Source: an uncultured Clostridia bacterium
Lineage (GTDB): Bacteria > Bacillota > Clostridia > TANB77 > CAG-508
Reading direction: 5' to 3'
DNA: 64,000 bases
Assembly (NCBI GenBank): GCA_934130285.1
Contig: CAKOXT010000005.1
Coordinates: 62,001-126,000 of the forward strand
Below the pieces are notes generated by a model. It was given only the letters and a program-made list of their open reading frames with translations. It was not told the origin of the DNA and searched no databases. Of this stretch, positions 37,408 to 44,289 are shown piece after piece; position 1 is the stretch's first letter; each line of letters starts with the position of its first letter. The translations under genes were made by a program, and so were the position numbers.

Positions 37408-37980
37408 ATGATTACAGAAACCTTAAAAAATAAAAGAAAAAGCTCTAGCAAGGCAATTATATTGCATTTAGACGGAGATAAAAAATATTCTAAAAGAGCA
37501 TTAAATTATTACAATAATTTGAATTTAAAAGCAGCAGTAGAAAATATCACTGAGAGACAACAACCAATGGAAGTTGTGTATTTATTGGAAAGATATAAAC
37601 CTAATATATTAGTAACAACAGGACATGATCTAATGTTTAAAAAGGGACAAGATTTGTACAAAATTGAAAACTATAAAAATTCAAAATATTTTATACAAAC
37701 AGTTAGAAATGCGAGGATGTGGGAAAAATCAGAAGAGAAATTAATAATAATAGCAGGAGCTTGTGAAAGCTTTTTTGAAGCTATTATGTTAGAAGGCGCA
37801 AATTTTGCATCATCACCAGCAAGGATAATGATAGAATATAGAGATCCTCTTATAATAGCAAGTAAAATTGCGTATACAGATTCAAACAAATATGTAAGTA
37901 TAAACGATCTAAAACCTTATTTGAAAAGTAATTATAACGGAATGGGTGGAACAAGGGCAAAAGGAAAGAAAAACGGCTGA
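37408..37980 (+). CDS. yabG: YabG-family sporulation cysteine peptidase (short form)
   Basis: About 190 residues. The YabG family block is clear: VVYLLERYKPNILVTTGHD, then AGACESFFEAIMLEGANFASSPARI and DPLIIASKIAYT. YabG processes spore coat proteins. Bacillus YabG is nearly 300 residues; here the N-terminal domain is almost absent and the protein begins about at the catalytic region. I chose ATG 37408 after AGGTGA; ATG 37402 is possible. veg lies downstream, as in Bacillus, supporting the identity. The stop is TGA. Confidence 0.88.
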   Translation: MITETLKNKRKSSSKAIILHLDGDKKYSKRALNYYNNLNLKAAVENITERQQPMEVVYLLERYKPNILVTTGHDLMFKKGQDLYKIENYKNSKYFIQTVRNARMWEKSEEKLIIIAGACESFFEAIMLEGANFASSPARIMIEYRDPLIIASKIAYTDSNKYVSINDLKPYLKSNYNGMGGTRAKGKKNG

Positions 37981-38110
37981 CAAAAAGACAAAAAAAGAGA
38001 ATGTAACAGTATTGTAATATAAAAGTAATATAAAAGAAAAATGAAAAAACAAAAGACACGAAAGCACTGAAATATAAAGAAAAGACGAAAACAGGCTTGC
38101 TACAACATTT

Positions 38111-38139
38111 TTGACAAAAATCGACTACGGTGGTATACT
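38111..38139 (+). promoter_or_regulatory. Strong sigma-A promoter of veg
   Basis: TTGACA (38111-38116), 17 nt, TATACT (38134-38139). veg of Bacillus is known for a very strong promoter. Confidence 0.8.
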
Positions 38140-38169
38140 TAGCCTATCAAAAATGAAGTAGGTGATTAA

Positions 38170-38472
38170 ATGATTTATAAGTCTGATATTAGTAGTCTAA
38201 AAAAGAATATGGAGGATCAAATTGGTCATAAAATAATAGTTAAAGAGTCACCAGGAAAAAGAAGCAAACCATTAGAAAAAGCAGCTATTATAGAACAAGT
38301 TTATCCAACTTACTTTAGAGTAAAATTTGAAGAAAACGAAAGAAGAAGTTCTTACAATTATACAGATATTTTTACAAAATCTGTGGAAGTTCAAATATAT
38401 GATGGAGAGCAATTTAAAGCTTTAGAACCACCAGCAATTATTTCTAAGAAAAATAGAGAAGAGTTTGCATAA
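38170..38472 (+). CDS. veg: Veg protein (biofilm/outgrowth-associated)
   Basis: 100 residues. Matches the Veg family: DISSLKKNMEDQIGHKIIVKE, GKRSKPLEKAAIIEQVYPTYFRVKF and SYNYTDIFTKSVEVQI. It is a small SH3-like protein linked to matrix gene expression and spore outgrowth in Bacillus. AAGTAGGTG precedes ATG 38170. Order yabG-veg is conserved with Bacillus. Confidence 0.93.
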   Translation: MIYKSDISSLKKNMEDQIGHKIIVKESPGKRSKPLEKAAIIEQVYPTYFRVKFEENERRSSYNYTDIFTKSVEVQIYDGEQFKALEPPAIISKKNREEFA

Positions 38473-38501
38473 AAAATTCCTTGAAAAAGGAATTTTTTTT
38501 T
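38472..38501 (+). terminator. Rho-independent terminator
   Basis: AAAAATTCCTT pairs with AAGGAATTTTT across a GAAA loop, followed by a T run, directly after veg. Confidence 0.85.
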
Positions 38502-38544
38502 GACCTTTAAATATATATTAATAATAAGAAAAAGGAGGTCAAAT

Positions 38545-40029
38545 ATGGATTTACAAATTCAAAAGGAAAAGATAAATATTAAGAAAAAAATAGGTGAAAA
38601 AAATAAAAGAATAGTAATAGAAAAAGATGTAATATTACCAGATAGTAAACCAGATATAATAAAAATTCAAAATGAGAGCAGTAATGCATATATAACGAAA
38701 AAAGAAAATATGGAAAACAAAATTAAAATTGATGGTGGAGTAGCAACTAGAATTTCATATTTAACTGGGGAAGGAAAATGTAGAGTATTAAAAATTGAAG
38801 AGAGCTTTAGTGAAGTATTAGAAATACAAGGCGTAACAGAAGAAACATATATAAATGATTCATTAAATATAAGGAACACAAATGTTACAATACTAAATGA
38901 AAGAAAAATACATTATAAAGTTGAAATAGATTGTATGGTAAAAGCATCTAAGAAGGAAGAAGTGGAATATATATATGAAATAAATAAATCACATAATTTA
39001 CAAACATTAACACAAAAAAGAAGAATTGATACTTTTGTTGGTCATGGCGAATCCAAATTAAGTGTAAAAGAAAAAATGGAGATAGAAAATCTTCAAGAAA
39101 GCATAGAAGTAGTACAAATGACACATAGAATAGTAAATATAGAAAAAAAGATAAGTTATAACAAGGTATTAATAAAAGCCGATTGTGAAATGAAATGTTT
39201 ATATCAAACAGAGAATGGACATATATATGTAGCTAAGAAAGATGTTCCTTTAATGGGATTTTTAGACATAGAAAATGTAGAAGAGAGCAATTATGTGAAT
39301 ACTGAGTTTAATTTAAAAAACATAAATATAACAGAAAATGAAAACGACATAAAGCCAGGAATAGATATTGAAATGGAAATAAACATGATAGGAGATGTGT
39401 ATGACAGTAAAGATATTAATATGATAAATGACTTATATGATTTAAATTATAAAACAGAATATAGCAAGCAGAAGGTAATGATAGAAAATTCTAGTACAGT
39501 TCCATTACAAACAGCAACTATTAACCCAAAGACAGTAGTTCAAGATATAAATCAAGTATATAATGCTGAATATCAAATAATAAATACTAGAACAAATGGA
39601 AGAGAATTAGAATTAGAAATTCAAGCCACATATTTATATAGTTCGTTTGAAAATCAAACAATAAACAGAAAGAATGAAACATTTTCACAAACTATACAAT
39701 TAGAAAAAAATCTCACAGAAGTATCTGCAAGAATAATGCAAAATAGTACCAATGTATTACCAGACTCAAGTATTAATACCGAATTAAGTATTAATATATA
39801 TAATCAATCATCAAGCCAAATGGAAATCATAAATGAAATAAAAATAAATGATGAAGAAAATGATGAAGGTTATAGTATGATAATTTACTTTGTGAAACCA
39901 GGAGATTCATTGTGGAAAATTGCTAAGAGGTTTAAAAGTACAATAAAAGAAATTTCAAATTTAAACGAAATCGCTAATGAAGATAAAATTAATGTAGGTG
40001 ATAAATTATATATTCCAAGAGCAATATAA
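38545..40029 (+). CDS. sipL: SipL-like spore coat morphogenesis protein (SPOCS/DUF3794 repeats + LysM)
   Basis: 494 residues from ATG 38545 (AAAGGAGG). Three DUF3794/SPOCS-type beta domains span about 15-390 (VILPDSKPDIIKIQNESSNAYI, then a VPLMGFLDIENV-type repeat and the TINPKTVVQDI part). A C-terminal LysM domain follows at about 443-490 (IIYFVKPGDSLWKIAKRF..., DKINVGDKLYIP). In Clostridioides SipL binds SpoIVA through its LysM domain to tether the coat. The yunB gene follows by 1 nt, making a sporulation pair. Confidence 0.88.
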   Translation: MDLQIQKEKINIKKKIGEKNKRIVIEKDVILPDSKPDIIKIQNESSNAYITKKENMENKIKIDGGVATRISYLTGEGKCRVLKIEESFSEVLEIQGVTEETYINDSLNIRNTNVTILNERKIHYKVEIDCMVKASKKEEVEYIYEINKSHNLQTLTQKRRIDTFVGHGESKLSVKEKMEIENLQESIEVVQMTHRIVNIEKKISYNKVLIKADCEMKCLYQTENGHIYVAKKDVPLMGFLDIENVEESNYVNTEFNLKNINITENENDIKPGIDIEMEINMIGDVYDSKDINMINDLYDLNYKTEYSKQKVMIENSSTVPLQTATINPKTVVQDINQVYNAEYQIINTRTNGRELELEIQATYLYSSFENQTINRKNETFSQTIQLEKNLTEVSARIMQNSTNVLPDSSINTELSINIYNQSSSQMEIINEIKINDEENDEGYSMIIYFVKPGDSLWKIAKRFKSTIKEISNLNEIANEDKINVGDKLYIPRAI

Positions 40030-40030
40030 A

Positions 40031-40705
40031 ATGGAAAAAATATATTCAAGACCAAAAATAAAATTTCCAAAGAGAAAATATAGAATTATCATAGTACTTA
40101 TAATATTGGCAACAATGATTGTACTATTATTAAATAAAGTAATATATCCATTGTTTTCTAAAAAATGCATATATAAAGCTAAAGTAATTGTTACACAGGT
40201 TAGTAATGAAGAGACAGAAAATATAATGAAAAATTATACTTATAAAGATTTAGTGCATATCGAAGAAGATTCAGACGGAAATGTTACATTCTTAGAATCA
40301 AATGTTGTATTAATTAATCAAATAAAAGCAAATATAGTAACAAACATTCAAAAAAGATTTGCAGAAAGCAAAGATACAAATATAGAGATAAGAGCAGGTG
40401 CATTAACAGGAAGCAGATTAATATCGAATATGGGACCAAAAATAAAAATAAAAGTAGTACCATCAGGAACAATTTCAAGTACACTAGAAACTGAATTTTA
40501 TTCAGTAGGAGTAAATCAATCATTACATAGAATATTTTTATCTATAAATTGCACAGTAAGTATATTATCTCCATTTGAAACAGTTTCACAAAGCATAGAA
40601 AGTAAGATATTATTATCAGAGTCAGTAATTGTAGGGAATACACCTGAAAATTATTACAAAATAGACAACATGACGCCAAGTGATCAATTAAACCTTTTAC
40701 CATAA
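40031..40705 (+). CDS. yunB: Sporulation protein YunB
   Basis: 224 residues from ATG 40031, 1 nt after the sipL stop. A basic start (RPKIKFPKRKYR) and one membrane helix at about 18-38 precede the YunB domain: ANIVTNIQKRFAESKDTNIEIRAGALTGSRLISNMGPKIKIKV, then SVGVNQSLHRIFLSINCTVSIL. It is a sigma-E-dependent membrane protein in Bacillus with unclear role. The start has little ribosome site, suggesting coupling with sipL. Confidence 0.9.
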   Translation: MEKIYSRPKIKFPKRKYRIIIVLIILATMIVLLLNKVIYPLFSKKCIYKAKVIVTQVSNEETENIMKNYTYKDLVHIEEDSDGNVTFLESNVVLINQIKANIVTNIQKRFAESKDTNIEIRAGALTGSRLISNMGPKIKIKVVPSGTISSTLETEFYSVGVNQSLHRIFLSINCTVSILSPFETVSQSIESKILLSESVIVGNTPENYYKIDNMTPSDQLNLLP

Positions 40706-40805
40706 AAAAGAGGAGCGCAACACTATGTAATTGTCAAGGAATATATAAATTTTAATTGAAAATACCAGTATGAATAAACAAAAAATAAAAAAATCCTAGA
40801 AACTG

Positions 40806-40834
40806 TTGACTTTTTGAAATATCTGTATTAAAAT
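40806..40834 (+). promoter_or_regulatory. Promoter of the rplM-rpsI operon
   Basis: TTGACT (40806-40811), 17 nt, TAAAAT (40829-40834). Confidence 0.7.
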
Positions 40835-40840
40835 ATTAAC

Positions 40841-40939
40841 GCATTGTATGTAATATGAATTTATTAAATACTTCTCCCCGGTGGTATTGTAATAAATTTT
40901 ATATAAAATATAAAAATTGAATGGAGGGTAATTATTACC
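40841..40939 (+). promoter_or_regulatory. rplM 5' leader, probable L13 autoregulatory leader
   Basis: About 100 nt between the predicted transcription start and ATG 40940. It includes ACGCATTGTATGTAATATGAA and CTTCTCCCCGGTGGTATTG, GC-rich islands in an AT-rich region. Firmicutes have a known L13 leader RNA upstream of rplM; position fits, but I have not matched the consensus. The stretch 40706-40805 shows nothing recognisable. Confidence 0.55.
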
Positions 40940-41377
40940 ATGAATAATACAACATATAGCGCAAAGAAAAGTGAAATTGAAAGCAAATGGTATATTATTG
41001 ATGCTCAAGGAAAATCATTAGGTAGAGTTGCAACAGAAGCAGCAAAATTATTAAGAGGAAAACACAAACCAACATACACACCAACAATAGATACAGGTGA
41101 TCACGTAATCGTTATAAACTGTAAAGATGCAGTTTTAACAGGAAAGAAATTAGATCAAAAAATGTACAGACATCATTCAGGATACATTGGAGGAATGAAA
41201 GAAACATCAGCAAGAGTTATGATGGAAAATACTCCAGAAAAAGCAATGATGCTTGCTATAAAAGGAATGCTTCCACATACAAAATTAGGAAGACAAATGA
41301 TCAAAAAATTAAGAGTATATGCTGGTAGCGAACACGAAAATGTAGCACAAAAACCAGAAGTATGGGAGGTTAAATAA
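40940..41377 (+). CDS. rplM: 50S ribosomal protein L13
   Basis: 145 residues, full length. Contains WYIIDAQGKSLGRVATEAAKLLRGKHKP, GDHVIVINCKDAVLTGKKLDQKMYRHHSGY and GMLPHTKLGRQMIKKLRVYAG. ATG 40940 follows TGGAGGG. It overlaps rpsI by 1 nt (TAATG), so translation is coupled. Confidence 0.98.
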   Translation: MNNTTYSAKKSEIESKWYIIDAQGKSLGRVATEAAKLLRGKHKPTYTPTIDTGDHVIVINCKDAVLTGKKLDQKMYRHHSGYIGGMKETSARVMMENTPEKAMMLAIKGMLPHTKLGRQMIKKLRVYAGSEHENVAQKPEVWEVK

Positions 41378-41781
41378 TGGCTAAGAAATCTGAAAAAATA
41401 GTTTTCTGCGGAACAGGTAGAAGAAAAAAATCAATCGCTAGAGTTAGATTAGTAGAAGGAAAAGGCGATATAACAGTTAACGGAAAAAAATTAGATGAAT
41501 ATTTCGGAACAGAAATATTAAAAGTTATAGTAAATCAACCATTAACAGTTACAAACACAACTGGAAAATATGATGTTATTTGTAAAGTTGAAGGTGGAGG
41601 ATATACAGGTCAAGCCGGAGCTATCAGACATGGTATTTCAAGAGCTTTATTAGAAGCAAACGGAGAATACAGAGCTGCATTAAAATCAAACGGATTCTTA
41701 ACAAGAGATCCACGTATGAAAGAAAGAAGAAAATACGGATTGAAAAAAGCAAGAAAAGCTCCACAATTCTCAAAGAGATAA
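41377..41781 (+). CDS. rpsI: 30S ribosomal protein S9
   Basis: 134 residues. FCGTGRRKKSIARVRLVEGKGDITVNG, GQAGAIRHGISRALLE and the C-terminal KKARKAPQFSKR tail that reaches the P site. Start ATG 41377 shares a base with the rplM stop; GGGAGG is 10 nt upstream. Confidence 0.98.
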   Translation: MAKKSEKIVFCGTGRRKKSIARVRLVEGKGDITVNGKKLDEYFGTEILKVIVNQPLTVTNTTGKYDVICKVEGGGYTGQAGAIRHGISRALLEANGEYRAALKSNGFLTRDPRMKERRKYGLKKARKAPQFSKR

Positions 41782-41798
41782 TTTTATATTTCAAAATC

Positions 41799-41829
41799 AA
41801 ACCTCGGTAAAAAATTACCGAGGTTTTTG
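41799..41829 (+). terminator. Rho-independent terminator after rpsI
   Basis: AAACCTCGGTAA (41799-41810) and TTACCGAGGTTT (41815-41826), perfect, with T tail. Confidence 0.9.
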
Positions 41830-41859
41830 TTAACTTTAATGATAAGCCATCAGCCATGT

Positions 41860-41911
41860 GAAGTGGTAAGATAAAATCAGACTTTTGTGTCTACTTTTAC
41901 CCTACCACTTC
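41860..41911. repeat. 52-bp inverted-repeat element, copy 2
   Basis: Ends GAAGTGGTA (41860-41868) and TACCACTTC (41903-41911) pair perfectly. The inner AGAC ... GTCT can pair. Same length as the element at 23894-23945 and aligned to its reverse complement without gaps. It lies between the convergent rpsI and the gene at 42005. Confidence 0.75.
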
Positions 41912-41945
41912 ATTATATTTTGGATAGCTATTTATATATACGTGA

Positions 41946-41980
41946 AAGTCCCTGTGAAAATGCTCTCACAGGGACTTATT
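41946..41980 (-). terminator. Terminator of the minus-strand gene at 42005
   Basis: AAGTCCCTGTGA (41946-41957) and TCACAGGGACTT (41966-41977), a perfect 12-bp stem 25 nt past the stop codon of that gene. Confidence 0.7.
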
Positions 41981-42004
41981 GTACTTACTAAAAATTTAAT
42001 CTTA

Positions 42005-42634
42005 TCAGTTTCCTAATTGATGCTTTTCTGCATATTCAAAAGCATTATACTCTCGATCAGCCTTTTTTAGAATCGCAGAAGCAGTTAAATAACCGCTTAA
42101 TGCAGCTACAATAACAACAAAAATTGCTACCAGAATAACATAAGTATCTGCTTTCTTTTTGCCTTTTCCGCCAAAAAGAGCTGAAGCAAGTCTACCAATT
42201 GCACTAGGCATTTCTCTAGCAGCAGTTACAGTATTTTTAAACTGCGCATAAGTATTCCATCCAGCAACAATTGCATTAGGAACTGTTTTTCTTTCCCAAA
42301 AGTTTGCAACAGACTGGAACCAGATTAAAAATCCAGTAGGTATAACAGCCATACCAACTAATACATATAAAGCATCAGAAGCAAGCTGCTGAATAGCCAT
42401 TATCGTTTCAGGAGAAGTGTCCCTTACTAATGGCAGAATGTAAGGTAACGCCATTAACAGAATATAGCCATATACCATTGTGAATCCTGCAATTGACATG
42501 ATATAGCCAATCCATACATACAGCCAGAAGAAACCTCCAAGCTCTTTGGATTCACTCCAGTACCGACCAACGCTCTTAGCGTTGCCCCAGGAAATGAGAA
42601 AGTTGACGAGTAACAGGAAGATGCTAGCTAACAT
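42005..42634 (-). CDS. Multi-pass membrane protein of unknown function, atypical codon use
   Basis: 209 residues from ATG 42634, which follows GGAGGTAGAGAT. About three hydrophobic segments in the first 120 residues (ASIFLLLVNFLISW, LYVWIGYIMSIAGFTMVYGYILL, LYVLVGMAVIPTGFLIW), an amphipathic region, then a basic GGKGKKK stretch and a last helix (YVILVAIFVVIVAALSGYL). Higher GC, GCC/GCT alanine-rich and one CGG Arg codon (VGRYW), unlike neighbours. It is a single gene with own terminator, inserted between rpsI and infC. No family recognised. Confidence 0.65.
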   Translation of the reverse strand: MLASIFLLLVNFLISWGNAKSVGRYWSESKELGGFFWLYVWIGYIMSIAGFTMVYGYILLMALPYILPLVRDTSPETIMAIQQLASDALYVLVGMAVIPTGFLIWFQSVANFWERKTVPNAIVAGWNTYAQFKNTVTAAREMPSAIGRLASALFGGKGKKKADTYVILVAIFVVIVAALSGYLTASAILKKADREYNAFEYAEKHQLGN

Positions 42635-42719
42635 ATCTCTACCTCCATTAAATAAAATGATTTGCATGCATAATGTTAACATAAAATCAATGAAAAATCA
42701 AGAAAATTTAATAAAAACC

Positions 42720-42748
42720 TTGACACTACACTAAAAAGGTGTTATTAT
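42720..42748 (+). promoter_or_regulatory. Promoter of the infC-rpmI-rplT operon
   Basis: TTGACA (42720-42725), 17 nt, TATTAT (42743-42748). Confidence 0.75.
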
Positions 42749-42759
42749 AAGTACGTTCA

Positions 42760-42885
42760 AAAGCAGAAGTCAATTCTCACCTTAGCTAATTAAGGCAAAA
42801 GGTTAAAAAATACATATTATAAATATCAATAATAATATATATTTTTGTGCGGATTGACTTGTTTGAAAACAAGTCATTTTTTTAT
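42760..42885 (+). promoter_or_regulatory. infC leader with transcription attenuator (probable L20 leader)
   Basis: The leader of about 160 nt ends in a hairpin GACTTGTT / AACAAGTC (within 42856-42875) followed by seven T, a terminator before the infC ribosome site. In Bacillus the infC-rpmI-rplT operon is repressed by L20 through such a leader terminator. The upstream arm (TTAGCTAATTAA) and GTGCGGATT may form the alternative structure; I have not folded it. Confidence 0.7.
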
Positions 42886-42920
42886 GAAATGAGAAATCAA
42901 AAAATCGGAGGTGTTTTACT

Positions 42921-43427
42921 ATAAAACAAGAATTACCTATTAATAGGCAAATAAGATTTAGCTTTGTTAATGTAATTAGCGAAACTGGAGAAAAATTAGG
43001 AAAGCTAAGTTTAGAAGAAGCTATTGATGTAGCAGAAAGCAAAGATTTAGATTTAGTGTTAGTTTCACCAAATCCAGAAATGCCAGTTGCAAAAATTATG
43101 AACTATGGAAAATATAAGTTCGAACAAGCTAAGAAAGAAAAAGAATCTAGAAAAAACCAAAAAGCAGTTGAAACAAAAGAAATCAGAGTAACTCCAAATA
43201 TTGGAGACCATGACTTTTCTTTTAAATGTAAAAATGCAAGAGGATTTTTAGAGTCTGGAAACAAGGTAAAATTCACAGTACGATTTAGAGGTAGAGAACT
43301 TAACAATGTTAAGATAGGTGAAGATGTTCTTAATAAATTTGCCGAAGAATTATCTGATATAGCTAACATTGAAAAAAGACCTCATTTAGAAGGTAAAAGT
43401 ATGTTTTTAATACTAGCTAAGAAATAG
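42921..43427 (+). CDS. infC: Translation initiation factor IF-3, starting at AUA
   Basis: 168 residues from ATA 42921, 7 nt after CGGAGGTG (42905-42913). The N-terminal domain KQELPINRQIRFSFVNVISETGEKLG... has no ATG, GTG or TTG in a usable place; the next ATG-type start (GTG 43056) would delete it. The linker region MPVAKIMNYGKYKFEQAKKEKE and the C-terminal domain (KEIRVTPNIGDHDFSFK..., VKFTVRFRGRE) are intact. IF-3 rejects non-AUG starts, so a rare start codon gives autoregulation; AUU or AUA starts are known for infC in other bacteria. Confidence 0.92.
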   Translation: MKQELPINRQIRFSFVNVISETGEKLGKLSLEEAIDVAESKDLDLVLVSPNPEMPVAKIMNYGKYKFEQAKKEKESRKNQKAVETKEIRVTPNIGDHDFSFKCKNARGFLESGNKVKFTVRFRGRELNNVKIGEDVLNKFAEELSDIANIEKRPHLEGKSMFLILAKK

Positions 43428-43442
43428 AAAGGAGAATTTATT

Positions 43443-43646
43443 ATGCCAAAATTAAAAACAAATAAAGCAGCAGCTAAAAGATATGGATTTACAGCTACAG
43501 GAAAAGTAAAAAGAACAAAAGCTAATAGAAGACACTTATTAGCAAACAAAACAAAGAGAACAAAACACACAGCAAGAGTACAAGACGGAATAATGGATAA
43601 AACATGCGTATCACATGTAAAAAAATTATTACCATATGGTGACTAA
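43443..43646 (+). CDS. rpmI: 50S ribosomal protein L35
   Basis: 67 residues, MPKLKTNKAAAKRYGFTATG start, basic throughout. ATG 43443 follows AAAGGAG, 16 nt after infC. Usual infC-rpmI-rplT order. Confidence 0.97.
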   Translation: MPKLKTNKAAAKRYGFTATGKVKRTKANRRHLLANKTKRTKHTARVQDGIMDKTCVSHVKKLLPYGD

Positions 43647-43679
43647 TTAAAAGATTTGAGAAAAAGGAGTGAAAAATAA

Positions 43680-44030
43680 ATGGCAAGAGTAAAAACAGCA
43701 AGAACTACAAGAGCTAGACATAAAAAAGTTTTAAAAAGAGCAAAAGGATATTATGGAGCAAAACATTATAGATTTAGAATGGCAAACCAAGCTGTTATGA
43801 AATCTGGAATGTATGCATATATTGGAAGAAAAGACAAAAAGAGTAATTTTAGAAAATTATGGATAATCAGAATTAATGCTGCAGCTAGAATGAACGGATT
43901 AACATATAGCCAATTAATTTCTGGATTAAAGAAAGCTAATGTAGCTATAAACAGAAAAATGTTAGCTGAAATAGCTGTATCAGACAGCAAAGCTTTCGCT
44001 GAAATAGCTGAAATAGCTAAAAAAGCTTAA
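43680..44030 (+). CDS. rplT: 50S ribosomal protein L20
   Basis: 116 residues. ARVKTARTTRARHKKVLKRA start, then GYYGAKHYRFRMANQAVMKS and LRKLWIIRINAAARMNGLTYS-type core (here FRKLWIIRINAAARMNG). In Bacillus L20 represses this operon through the leader. A terminator follows. Confidence 0.97.
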   Translation: MARVKTARTTRARHKKVLKRAKGYYGAKHYRFRMANQAVMKSGMYAYIGRKDKKSNFRKLWIIRINAAARMNGLTYSQLISGLKKANVAINRKMLAEIAVSDSKAFAEIAEIAKKA

Positions 44031-44055
44031 TTAAAAATAAAAAGCAAATTTTAAA

Positions 44056-44107
44056 GTGCATCTCTATATGTTAGAAAGTATATCTGACATATAGAGGTGC
44101 ATTTTTA
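44056..44107 (+). terminator. Rho-independent terminator after rplT
   Basis: GCATCTCTATATGT (44058-44071) pairs with ACATATAGAGGTGC (44087-44100), one G-U, then TTTTT. The rest of the gap to 44289 shows no gene and no T-box sequence. Confidence 0.85.
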
Positions 44108-44289
44108 CGTGAAATTACAAATGCTTTATATTTCTATGAAAAAAAGTAGCTAATAGAGTAATAGACAATACATATTTTTACATGAAAATAATTGAAAAAA
44201 AACAAATGGTGTTATATAATATTAAACATCATAAAAATAGCATGAATACTTATTTCCTAAGTAAAACATGCAATGAAGGAGGATTAAAC

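Noticed and set aside
44031..44289. Possible T-box leader upstream of leuS
   Set aside because: No T-box consensus (AGGGTGG...) or specifier structure visible; only the rplT terminator is supported.
44182..44289. N-terminal extension of leuS from ATG 44182
   Set aside because: No family similarity and no ribosome site, whereas ATG 44290 has AAGGAGG.
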